DNA of 64,000 nt from the NCBI RefSeq assembly GCF_963677945.1, contig NZ_OY782578.1, forward strand, positions 3,935,258-3,999,257, in the 5' to 3' direction. The DNA is from an uncultured Bacteroides sp. Its GTDB lineage: Bacteria; Bacteroidota; Bacteroidia; Bacteroidales; Bacteroidaceae. Below the pieces are notes generated by a model. It saw only the letters and a list, made by a program, of their open reading frames with translations, did no database searches and was not told the origin of the DNA. Numbering within the stretch: the stretch's first letter is position 1; each line of letters starts with the position of its first letter. A program made the translations under genes and the position numbers. This document shows, one piece after another, positions 36,487-43,502 of the stretch.

Positions 36487-36588
36487 CCATTCACCACCCC
36501 TCCCCAATCATTCACCAATAAAAAAAATCCATTGCCCAATAACCAAACAACCATTCACCAATAAATATTACACCATTGTCCAATAAAT
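36487..36588. repeat. Short degenerate repeats of CCATTCACCAATAAA type
   Basis: At least five imperfect copies of CCATTC/GACCAATAA (e.g. ATTCACCAATAAA, ATTGCCCAATAACC, ATTCACCAATAAAT, ATTGTCCAATAAAT) lie in a C-rich strand. The plus-strand frame over 36383-36586 only reflects this repetition. Function unknown. Confidence 0.6.
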
Positions 36589-36682
36589 TTTTGCTAAAAA
36601 AACACTCACCCTTTAAACTACGTTTAACCATGGATATTTTACTATATTTTTACATCGTGACACAAAAATAATTCCTAATTCA

Positions 36683-36736
36683 TTTGATTTTTCCCATTAT
36701 TTATCGTTACATTTGCAATATAATAAAGTATTGCAA
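36683..36736 (+). promoter_or_regulatory. Bacteroides promoter with an operator-like dyad
   Basis: TTTG (36683-36686), 21 bp and TACATTTG (36708-36715) match the consensus closely. TTGCAATA (36713-36720) and TATTGCAA (36729-36736) form a perfect 8-bp dyad covering the expected start site. It would serve the DUF4248-like gene at 36782. Confidence 0.7.
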
Positions 36737-36781
36737 TACCGATTTTACTAAATACAATTTTATAACATTTAAAAACTATTT

Positions 36782-37042
36782 ATGTCTTTAAACAACACCC
36801 CCAAAAGAGAAACTTACATGGGATGTTTTCTTTTCACGAAAGTTGCCTGCATGTATTTCCATACTTACACAAGAGTTGATATTTGTAAGAAGTGTTTTAT
36901 CGAAAAAATTGAAGAAGATAAATTACTTTATGAAAAACTGAAAGAAACTGGTTTCCTTATAACAAACAAATACATTACACCCAAACAGATGGAGATTTTT
37001 ATTGAATTCTGGGGCGTTCCCTATGGAATGAAAAACATCTAG
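36782..37042 (+). CDS. DUF4248-like small protein
   Basis: This 86-residue protein has no signal peptide. It aligns with the second DUF4248 gene in the window (40451-40681): FTKVACMYF here against YTKVELACLY there, and ITPKQMEIFIEFWGVP against YTPRQVKVIVDYLGEP. DUF4248 proteins are common small proteins near replication and lysis-type modules in Bacteroidales, of unknown role, possibly DNA-associated. It has its own promoter with a dyad and a hairpin terminator. It is divergent in sequence, so the family call is moderate. Confidence 0.6.
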   Translation: MSLNNTPKRETYMGCFLFTKVACMYFHTYTRVDICKKCFIEKIEEDKLLYEKLKETGFLITNKYITPKQMEIFIEFWGVPYGMKNI

Positions 37043-37135
37043 TGTAATTTCAGGCTATTACAATCACTCGTTTAAAACATAAATTCCCTAACCAACCATA
37101 CGGATTTTATTTTTAGTAATAAAAATAAAACTATT

Positions 37136-37190
37136 TAATATATTTCTTCGCTGCTGTTCCATCTGCTGTGAAGAAATATATTATTTTTAT
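37136..37190 (+). terminator. Terminator after the DUF4248-like gene
   Basis: A 14-bp perfect stem, TAATATATTTCTTC (37136-37149) / GAAGAAATATATTA (37170-37183), with a 20-nt loop is followed by TTTTTATAA. Confidence 0.65.
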
Positions 37191-37315
37191 AACCACTTAT
37201 ATTCCAACGCTTTGCACGTACGTAAGCTTTACTGTAAGCTTTGTCGTTACTTTTACTACATTTTACCGGTATTAAAGCTATCTCCATTCTAAACAAAATC
37301 TACATTTTTGAACAA

Positions 37316-37390
37316 TTGTGATTTTTTCTGCAAATTGTGACATTTTCTGCAAAATGTGATTTTTTCTGCAAAATATGAATTTTTTGTCGA
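37316..37390. repeat. Iteron-like direct repeats upstream of the replication-type genes
   Basis: Three clear copies and a fourth degenerate copy of a 19-20-bp unit containing TTTTCTGCAAAATGTGA start at about 37316, 37335, 37355 and 37374. They sit just before a promoter and the winged-helix gene, as replication iterons or autoregulatory sites often do. The flanking DNA is AT-rich. Confidence 0.65.
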
Positions 37391-37406
37391 TTCTTACATT
37401 TTCTAT

Positions 37407-37437
37407 TTTGAGCGTATTGTCCGCATCCCTACTTTTG
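37407..37437 (+). promoter_or_regulatory. Promoter of the winged-helix/DnaB operon
   Basis: TTTG (37407-37410), 19 bp and TACTTTTG (37430-37437) fit the consensus. The start codon is at 37499. Confidence 0.7.
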
Positions 37438-37498
37438 CATCGAAAACAAATTCAAAAGGGCCTTTTTGAAACAATCAGTATTAAAAAATAAACTTACT

Positions 37499-38131
37499 AT
37501 GAAAAAAAATAATTATTTACCTTTCAACGCTTTAAAAAAAGGATATATACTTGTACCAAAACACTTGCTTAACTACAGATTTAGCCAAAAAGATGATAGT
37601 TTTTCTTATCTGGAGGCTTTCCTTATGATGGTGGCCAGCGTAAATTTTGAGGATAGAGAGGTAACAATAAAAGGGAAAACATTTGTATGCCAACGAGGTG
37701 AATCTTTTTTATCGATTTCAAGCTGGGCTAAACTATTCAACTGGTCGGTAAGCAAAACCAGATGGTTCTTCAACAGGATGGAAAAGGAAAATCTTATAAG
37801 TTATACTTTCGTGAGCCATGACTTAAAAAAATTATTAGTAGTTGACTATGATCTCTGGACGGGCAAGCCCGGGAAAATTACCAATATGAGGGAGAAGAAG
37901 GAAGACAGGCTTATGGAGTTCTACGAAAAATACCACGAAATTACAATGCTGCGCAAAGTGGACCTGGGACTGGTACGCGCGGAGTGGAAAAAACTAACGG
38001 CTAAGGAAAAGGAAGCGGCCATTAATAACATTCAAAATTACCGCGACTCTATTGTATGTACCGATTTTTACAAGAGTGCCAGTAAATATCTCAAAGCAAA
38101 GTCTTTTTATGACGAGTGCGTAAATTATTAA
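37499..38131 (+). CDS. Winged-helix protein, replication-initiation type
   Basis: I use the ATG at 37499 (MKKNNYLPFNALKKGYI), 210 residues; a TTG at 37466 is less likely. The N-terminal half has a winged-helix look: ISSWAKLFNWSVSKTRWFFNRMEKENLISY (split about residues 70-98), similar to phage and plasmid replication proteins and DnaD-like primosome factors. No catalytic motif is visible. It is the first gene of an operon with the DnaB-like helicase, overlapping it by 16 bp, and follows iteron-like repeats. A helicase-loading or origin-binding role is inferred from context. Confidence 0.6.
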   Translation: MKKNNYLPFNALKKGYILVPKHLLNYRFSQKDDSFSYLEAFLMMVASVNFEDREVTIKGKTFVCQRGESFLSISSWAKLFNWSVSKTRWFFNRMEKENLISYTFVSHDLKKLLVVDYDLWTGKPGKITNMREKKEDRLMEFYEKYHEITMLRKVDLGLVRAEWKKLTAKEKEAAINNIQNYRDSIVCTDFYKSASKYLKAKSFYDECVNY

Positions 38132-39546
38132 TCGGCATTACAAACAACTTAAAATCACAACAAAACTTGGAAAAGAATATAAGTCAGCCTTTCGATCAGG
38201 AAACGGAAGAGGCTGTTTTGGGGGCACTTTTACTGGAAAAGAAAGCAATGGCTAATGCTATGCCTATTCTGCGAGCGGAGATGTTTTATTATGATAATCA
38301 CCGCATTATCTTTGCTACTCTTACTCGCATGTTCAACAACAGGCGAGACATTGACATCATTACTGTGGCCGACGAGTTGCGCCGCAGTGATGAGCTCGAC
38401 AAGGTGGGCGGGCCCTACTACATTACCAAACTTTGCAGTCAGGTGGCCAGTTCGGCCCACCTGCAGCACCACTGCCTTATTCTGAAAGATTTCTATCTTC
38501 GCAGGGAGGTTATTAAGGGACTGAGCAAACTGCTTTCATCGGCTCAGGAGATGACAGTGGATATTGCCGATGTGGTTTGCAGCATGCAGGAACTTGCGTC
38601 TGAGATAGAGAAAGATGCTGTGAAGGCAGACAACATGAGGGATATGGAGGTGTTAATGGAGGACACACTGGTGCAGGCCAAGGAGAGAATAGAGCGATCG
38701 GAAAATGGTATTACGGGTATCGATACGGGGCTTACGGACCTGAACAAGATCACTGCAGGATGGCAGAATGGCGATTTGGTTATTCTTGCCGCCCGTCCGG
38801 CAGTAGGAAAAACAATGGTATCGCTTTTCTTTGCCAAAATGGCTGCAAAGATGGGGCTGAACACGCTGTTTTTCAGTATAGAGATGCAGGGTGAAAGGTT
38901 GGGCGACCGTCTTCTGCTGATGGAAAGTAACATTAACCCGCACACCTGGCGCAGCGGACAATCTACTCCGGAGGAATGGACTGAGGCACAGGACACGGCT
39001 CGTAAGCTCACCTCTCTGCCTATGATGATTGACGACAGCTCGTCGATGAGTATCGACTCCATCCGCGTGCAGGCGCGTTTCCTTAAAAGCCGCGGAAAGT
39101 GCGATATAATCTTTATCGACTACCTGCAATTAAGTGATATGAAGAATCATGGTAAGGAGAACCGTAACCGAGAACAGGAAGTGGCCATTGCTGCCCGTAA
39201 GGCGAAATTGCTGGCTAAGGAGATGAATTGTCCTGTAGTATTACTCAGTCAGCTAAACAGAGAGGCGGAAAACAGGTTTGCAGGGCGTCCGCAGTTGAGC
39301 GATTTGCGTGAGAGTGGTGCCATTGAGCAGGATGCGGATATTGTGTTGTTACTCCATCGCCCGGCTTTATATAAAGTTGCAACCGACAAGGAAAGCGGCT
39401 ATCCTACTGAGGGGCTAGGCATTCTCAGTATTGCCAAGCACCGAAACGGGGAAACAGGCAATGTCTATTTCTCGCACAACAAGAGTATGACAAAGATTGC
39501 CGATTACGTGCCGCCTATGGAGTGGTTGATGAAGCAGGCAAAATAA
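38116..39546 (+). CDS. Replicative DNA helicase, DnaB-like
   Basis: DnaB-type hexameric helicases unwind DNA at the fork. This 476-residue protein starts with GTG at 38116, overlapping the upstream gene by 16 bp. It has a DnaB N-domain (QPFDQETEEAVLGALLLEKK) and a RecA-like C-domain with Walker A ARPAVGKTM (~230-240), the DnaB motif FFSIEMQGERLGDRLL, Walker B IIFIDYLQL and LSQLNREAENR...LRESGAIEQDAD. Its placement with iterons, an HU-like gene and an amidase, apart from core genes, suggests that it is a second, element-borne copy rather than the chromosomal dnaB. I infer this and cannot check it here. Confidence 0.88.
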   Translation: MRKLLIGITNNLKSQQNLEKNISQPFDQETEEAVLGALLLEKKAMANAMPILRAEMFYYDNHRIIFATLTRMFNNRRDIDIITVADELRRSDELDKVGGPYYITKLCSQVASSAHLQHHCLILKDFYLRREVIKGLSKLLSSAQEMTVDIADVVCSMQELASEIEKDAVKADNMRDMEVLMEDTLVQAKERIERSENGITGIDTGLTDLNKITAGWQNGDLVILAARPAVGKTMVSLFFAKMAAKMGLNTLFFSIEMQGERLGDRLLLMESNINPHTWRSGQSTPEEWTEAQDTARKLTSLPMMIDDSSSMSIDSIRVQARFLKSRGKCDIIFIDYLQLSDMKNHGKENRNREQEVAIAARKAKLLAKEMNCPVVLLSQLNREAENRFAGRPQLSDLRESGAIEQDADIVLLLHRPALYKVATDKESGYPTEGLGILSIAKHRNGETGNVYFSHNKSMTKIADYVPPMEWLMKQAK

Positions 39547-39582
39547 GTGATTATATGCTTTATATGCTGAATATAATTTATA

Positions 39583-39612
39583 ATTGCCAGAGCTAAAAGA
39601 AGTTCTGGCAAT
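39583..39612. other. Hairpin between convergent genes
   Basis: ATTGCCAGA (39583-39591) / TCTGGCAAT (39604-39612) forms a 9-bp stem with a 12-nt loop. There is no T-run on either side, so termination is uncertain. It lies between the DnaB-like gene and the cupredoxin gene on the other strand. Confidence 0.45.
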
Positions 39613-39635
39613 GCAACATTTACATCACTAACTCT

Positions 39636-40250
39636 TTACTTAATTAAAGTAACCTTCGAGCTGTATATCTTCTTTTTGTTGGAAGTTATAATTAAATAAT
39701 ATACACCATCCGACAAGCTTCTCAAATCAATACTGTTTTCTCCATTTTGAACCTGATATTCCATAAATTTCTGACCAGCCATATTAAAGATATTAAGCAA
39801 GGCTTTTTGAGGTTCAGAAATATTTAAATTAAAATGAATGATAGAGTTTGTTGGATTCGGATAAATAAGAATATTATTATCCGTCTTATTAGAGTTGATG
39901 TCTGTTCTATTCTGAACAACAATAGTTCCTTTCATCCCTGTGGCAGCCACATGTTCTGTACAAACATAATAATGCGTTCCAACTGTAAGCTTAGCCGGTA
40001 GCACCAATCCTCCGCCAAAAGGCGTTGAAAAACCTCCTGAAAGAGGTGTGATATTATTTGCATTCCATGTACTTTGGCTAACTTCCTGAACAATATGAAT
40101 ACTGGCTATGCTAAATCTAACACTATCTCCAACGGTTATTGTTAAAGTAGACGGAGTAAATGTAAATCCGGAATTTGTAATTATCCAGGTTTTGCCAAAA
40201 CTTGCTATTCCCATTGTAAACAGCAAGAAAAAGAGTAACATTTTTCTCAT
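39636..40250 (-). CDS. Cupredoxin-like secreted protein with a type IX sorting domain
   Basis: About 205 residues with a signal peptide (to ~residue 20, IASFGK). The first domain (about 22-115) is plastocyanin-like: TPSTLTITVGDSVRFSIASIH and YVCTEHVAATGM give the type 1 copper ligands His, Cys, His and Met. The C-terminal ~75 residues are a type A type-IX secretion sorting domain (ILIYPNPTNSIIHFNL, LLNIFNMAGQKF, DLRSLSDGVYYLII). Start at 40250 or 40256, two codons earlier. Such proteins are exported by T9SS and held at the surface. A T9SS is unusual for gut Bacteroides. No T9SS machinery is in this window. Confidence 0.85.
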   Translation of the reverse strand: MRKMLLFFLLFTMGIASFGKTWIITNSGFTFTPSTLTITVGDSVRFSIASIHIVQEVSQSTWNANNITPLSGGFSTPFGGGLVLPAKLTVGTHYYVCTEHVAATGMKGTIVVQNRTDINSNKTDNNILIYPNPTNSIIHFNLNISEPQKALLNIFNMAGQKFMEYQVQNGENSIDLRSLSDGVYYLIITSNKKKIYSSKVTLIK

Positions 40251-40383
40251 AAGCATTCTTTTTATTGATTTATATAGAAAACATATATTGCGAATCTTAA
40301 GTTCGAGTGTATTAGCTCATTTACAGCTCTTTAGTTTTCATGCTTACTTTTTAACCCTATATAGTTAAAAGAATTTTAAGAAG

Positions 40384-40410
40384 ATACCTACGGTTCATCC
40401 AGACAATATA
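40384..40410 (-). pseudogene. Relic of a DUF4248 gene 3' tail
   Basis: CGGTTCATCCAGACAAT (40391-40407) repeats CGGTTCACCCAGATAAT (40454-40470), the last codons of the intact DUF4248 gene (..DYLGEP then stop). On the minus strand this copy reads ..CLDEP then TAG. Between them is a small hairpin (CCATAG/CTATGG at ~40432-40447). Confidence 0.5.
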
Positions 40411-40450
40411 CAATGGGAGCAACAACGCAATGCCATAGACAGCTATGGTA

Positions 40451-40681
40451 TTACGGTTCACCCAGATAATCAACAATTACTTTAACCTGGCGTGGCGTAT
40501 AAATCCTGTTACGATGATTGTATTCCAAAACGGAAAGTTCGGCTGTTAGCCCACTATTACCGGCTATCCAGCGGGCAAGTGTGCGCAAGGCTCCGGGAAT
40601 TGTCATGTACGGATTGTAAAGGCAAGCCAGTTCTACCTTGGTATATGCCCGGATTTTAAATTCTTCGGCTGTTTTTATCAT
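40451..40681 (-). CDS. DUF4248 domain protein
   Basis: I start it at the ATG at 40681 (MIKTAEEFKIRAYTKVEL), giving 76 residues; the longer frame opens with TTG at 40735. The compact domain YTKVELACLYNPYMTIPGA..LRTLARWI..(helix)..RIYTPRQVKVIVDYLGEP matches DUF4248, found in many Bacteroidales next to HU-like and amidase genes. It may bind DNA, given its helix-rich basic character, but the role is unknown. It is divergently arranged with the HU-like gene at 40900. Confidence 0.8.
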   Translation of the reverse strand: MIKTAEEFKIRAYTKVELACLYNPYMTIPGALRTLARWIAGNSGLTAELSVLEYNHRNRIYTPRQVKVIVDYLGEP

Positions 40682-40827
40682 ATTTCTTTTAGTTTTTCTT
40701 CCCGTAAATTTACCAATTTTAGCCCATTTAAGCAAGTATTCAAGACAATAAAACGCCTGATAATTGTAATTAATTCACACTAATTACACCTAATACACTC
40801 TACTGTTCCAGCTCCCTTGCCATACCC

Positions 40828-40835
40828 TATCTTTG
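40828..40835 (+). promoter_or_regulatory. -7 box before the HU-like gene
   Basis: TATCTTTG fits TAnnTTTG and lies 64 bp before the start codon; the -33 element is weak. Confidence 0.5.
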
Positions 40836-40899
40836 TAGTGTTAACAAGAAAGGACAAGAGCTCTTTACCGCAGTATTAATCAACTAAAATGTAAAGAAA

Positions 40900-41325
40900 A
40901 TGAGTGTAAAGTATTCAGTAGTTATGAGAAAGAACCCGTCTAAATCATCTGAACCGGGAAAGTATTACGCACATGCACAGGCGTATGGTGAAATGGATTT
41001 TGATTCGCTTTGCGAAGAGGTAAACGGACGATGTACCGTAACCCGTGCCGACGTGGCTGCAGCAGTGGAAGCGATTCTGGAATCGATGAAAAAAGCATTG
41101 GCCGAGGGTAGAATTGTTCGCCTGGGAAACTTCGGTAGCTTCCAGATTGGGGTAAGAAGTAACGGTGCCGCAAAAGAAGATGAATTTGCATCTTCCATGA
41201 TTCGCGGAACCAGAATCAGTTTCCGTCCCGGTAAGTTACTCACCAATATGCAAAAAACGCTTGCTTACACGCAGGTGGCCAAGCTTCCGGTAAAGGTTAC
41301 TAATGGTGGTAACGAGGTGGGATAG
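40900..41325 (+). CDS. HU-like DNA-binding protein
   Basis: This 141-residue protein has an HU/IHF fold extended at both ends relative to the ~90-residue core: VTRADVAAAVEAILESMKKALAEG (helices) and IVRLGNFGSFQIGVRS..(beta arm)..ISFRPGKLL. It belongs to the Bacteroidales HU-HIG group often encoded near DUF4248 and amidase genes. It probably binds and bends DNA; the natural site is unknown, although the nearby minisatellite of ACGGCAT motifs is an obvious candidate. The gene has its own promoter, and a small coiled-coil gene follows 84 bp later. Confidence 0.88.
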   Translation: MSVKYSVVMRKNPSKSSEPGKYYAHAQAYGEMDFDSLCEEVNGRCTVTRADVAAAVEAILESMKKALAEGRIVRLGNFGSFQIGVRSNGAAKEDEFASSMIRGTRISFRPGKLLTNMQKTLAYTQVAKLPVKVTNGGNEVG

Positions 41326-41409
41326 CAGTAGAATCAGTAAACCGGAGAGGTATATCTCGCAAGAGAGAGCCTCTCCTACTTCAAATTATTAATCAGTAAA
41401 AACAGAAAC

Positions 41410-41679
41410 ATGAAAATTTTAGATGGCATAATAAACATTCTGCAAATGGTACTTCCTTTTCTGAAAAAGAAGGATGCCAAGCAGGTGCAGGATTTCACCG
41501 AACTGGTAAAGAGTCAGTTCGACTACCTGATGGAGCAGGTAACCCGCTTTGAGAAAGATTACTTCGAACTTTCCGAGAAAGTGAAGCTGATGTATCAGGA
41601 AATAATTACGTTGAACGCCCAACTAAACACCGCTCTTAAAGGCCAATGTTTGGTAACCAGTTGCAAAGACAGGCAATAG
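41410..41679 (+). CDS. Small coiled-coil protein, unknown
   Basis: This 89-residue protein begins with a hydrophobic stretch (ILDGIINILQMVLPFL, residues 3-18), then a basic patch (KKKD) and a long predicted coiled coil (FTELVKSQFDYLMEQVTRF..LSEKVKLMYQEI). Two cysteines lie near the end. It is found between the HU-like and amidase genes and may be a membrane-bound partner of the amidase, like a small phage or lysis accessory protein, but no family is recognised. An upstream hairpin (GGAGAGG...CCTCTCC, ~41343-41377) may regulate it. Confidence 0.6.
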   Translation: MKILDGIINILQMVLPFLKKKDAKQVQDFTELVKSQFDYLMEQVTRFEKDYFELSEKVKLMYQEIITLNAQLNTALKGQCLVTSCKDRQ

Positions 41680-41681
41680 TT

Positions 41682-42260
41682 ACGGCATTAACAAATAAAT
41701 TACGGCATTTTAGTCTATTACCACCCTTATTTACAAGGATTTAGAAACGGAAAAACGGCATTTTAAATTAAATTACGGCATTTAGGGTTCTAGAAAGCCC
41801 TATTTACGGGATTCCGGAATCAGAATTACGGGAAAGAAATAAAAATTACGGCATTTTAGTCTCTTACTATCCTTATTTACAAGGATTTAGAAACGAAAAA
41901 ACGGCATTTTAAATTAAATTACGGCATTTAGAGTTCTAGAAAGCCTTGTTTATGGGGTTCCGGAATCAGAATTACGGCATTGGTAAATAAATTACGGGAA
42001 AGAAATAAAAATTACGGCATTTCAGCCTCTTAGTTCCCTTATTTATAGGGATTTAAAAACAGAAATACGGCATTTTAAATAAAATTACGGCATTTAGGGT
42101 TCTAGAAAGCCTTGTTTATGGGGTTCCGGAATCAGAATTACGGCATTGGTAAATAAATTACGGGAAAGAAATAAAAATTACGGCATTTCAGCCTCTTAGT
42201 TCCCTTATTTATAGGGATTTAAAAACAGAAATACGGCATTTTAAATAAAATTACGGCAAA
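41682..42260. repeat. Minisatellite: ~3.4 units of 146-166 bp with ACGGCATT motifs
   Basis: Units start near 41700, 41846, 42012 and 42178. The last two full periods are 166 bp and nearly identical; the first is 146 bp and lacks a 20-bp block. Each contains several ATTACGGCATTT motifs (about 15 in total), the dyad CCCTTATTTATAGGG, and short palindromes TTCTAGAA and TTCCGGAA. No frame spans it on either strand. It runs straight into the amidase gene, whose start region and 5' coding part hold two more ACGGCA copies. Probably a protein-binding array or structural element; function unknown. Confidence 0.85.
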
Positions 42261-42265
42261 ACAAA

Positions 42266-42712
42266 ATGAGAGAAATAAATTTAATTGTAATTCACTGCTC
42301 GGCAACGAGAGTGGATAGAGATATTACGGCACAAGACATTAATGCAGCGCACAAGGTAAGGGGATTCAGTTCGTGGGGTTATCACTACTACATTCGTAAA
42401 AATGGCAAAGTGGAGTCTATGCGAAATCACGATGAAGTTGGAGCACATGCAAGAGGATATAATGCAAAATCCCTGGGCATCTGCTACGAAGGCGGACTGG
42501 ACACGAACGGCAAACCAGCAGATACCCGCACACTGTCTCAGCAGATTGCACTACACGCCCTGGTAAGCAAGTTACTAAAAGAGTTTCCCGGCAGCAAGGT
42601 AGTAGGCCATCGGGATTTGAGTCCGGACAAGAACTATAACGGCATTATTGATCCATTTGAGAGAGTGAAGGAATGTCCCTGTTTTTCGGTTCTGGATGAA
42701 ACGTGGGAATAA
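42266..42712 (+). CDS. N-acetylmuramoyl-L-alanine amidase (amidase_2)
   Basis: This enzyme cuts the bond between N-acetylmuramic acid and L-alanine in peptidoglycan. The 148-residue protein is essentially one amidase_2/PGRP domain: zinc ligands from INLIVIHCSATR (His11), VVGHRDLSPD (His near 113) and the C-terminal CPCF (Cys), plus SWGYHYYIRKNGKVE. No signal peptide is seen, so it may need a holin-like partner or another release route, as for phage endolysins. It is the last gene of a module with HU-like and DUF4248 proteins. A terminator follows. Confidence 0.92.
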   Translation: MREINLIVIHCSATRVDRDITAQDINAAHKVRGFSSWGYHYYIRKNGKVESMRNHDEVGAHARGYNAKSLGICYEGGLDTNGKPADTRTLSQQIALHALVSKLLKEFPGSKVVGHRDLSPDKNYNGIIDPFERVKECPCFSVLDETWE

Positions 42713-42720
42713 AAAACCTA

Positions 42721-42766
42721 CAGAGCTTCTCTTTTTATCTTGAAGAGAGGCTCTGCTGGTATTTCT
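42721..42766 (+). terminator. Amidase gene terminator
   Basis: CAGAGCTTCTCTT (42721-42733) pairs with AAGAGAGGCTCTG (42743-42755), one mismatch, then CTGGTATTTCT. A near-copy of this segment lies at 46209-46281. Confidence 0.75.
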
Positions 42767-42769
42767 ATA

Positions 42770-43502
42770 AAAGGGATAAATAATCCTCTTAACGCTACTT
42801 TCTTATTATTATCTGTTTTTATTCTGTTCACTAAACAAATTTGAAGTCCTCCCTATGTAAAAACAACTGTTAAGATTGTAAGAGCACGTTTATTCAGTCA
42901 ACACTCTTAATACTTTTTAACTATTAACTAATATTTATACAAAATTTCTGAGAATTACTTTTTAGTTTCACCGTTTCCAAAATCAATCTCCGTAACAATA
43001 AAGTAATGACTATAACAGGAAAGAAAAAACACTAGTCGATATTTGATTTGTTAAATGTGAAATAGCCTATACAACGAAGATACGTTAAAAAATAAATTAA
43101 GATTTGCTAGCTCATAAAAAATAGTTCTTACATATTTTCGGGGATAAAAATTTAGATATCTATTTAATTATAAACAAGTAAAGGGCTAAATTCTTTTTAT
43201 ATTCAAAAAAACTCATTTTACACAAAAATACTAAAAAACAATTTAACATTGTTAATTAACAAATATAATTTAATTTAATTTTTTTAAATTCGCAATCGAA
43301 AGTTAACACATATACTTTTTTCTCCTAACTATATATATTTACTTAATGGACTCACATTGTTACATTTTCTCTCAAGAGTGAGAGGAAACTGCTTTTTAAT
43401 GCCAAAAAGGAAAAATATTTAGGATTAATTAGGATAAAAAAAAATACTAACTATAAAAATATTTTTCTTTTTATAAACATTTTTAAATTACAACTCAATT
43501 TT
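42770..43502. other. Long AT-rich intergenic region
   Basis: About 730 bp with no convincing ORF on either strand. Elements seen: palindrome TTGTTAATTAACAA (43249-43262) and a small stem CTCAC/GTGAG (about 43350-43381). It probably carries the promoter of the lipoprotein-OmpA operon, but no good TAnnTTTG box was found. Confidence 0.4.

Noticed and set aside
36383-36586. 67-codon plus-strand frame near the cas operon start
   Set aside because: It overlaps the predicted cas promoter and the short C-rich repeats; composition reflects the repeats.
41682-42260. Second CRISPR array or repeat-protein gene
   Set aside because: Units are 146-166 bp without unique spacers, and no frame stays open across them.
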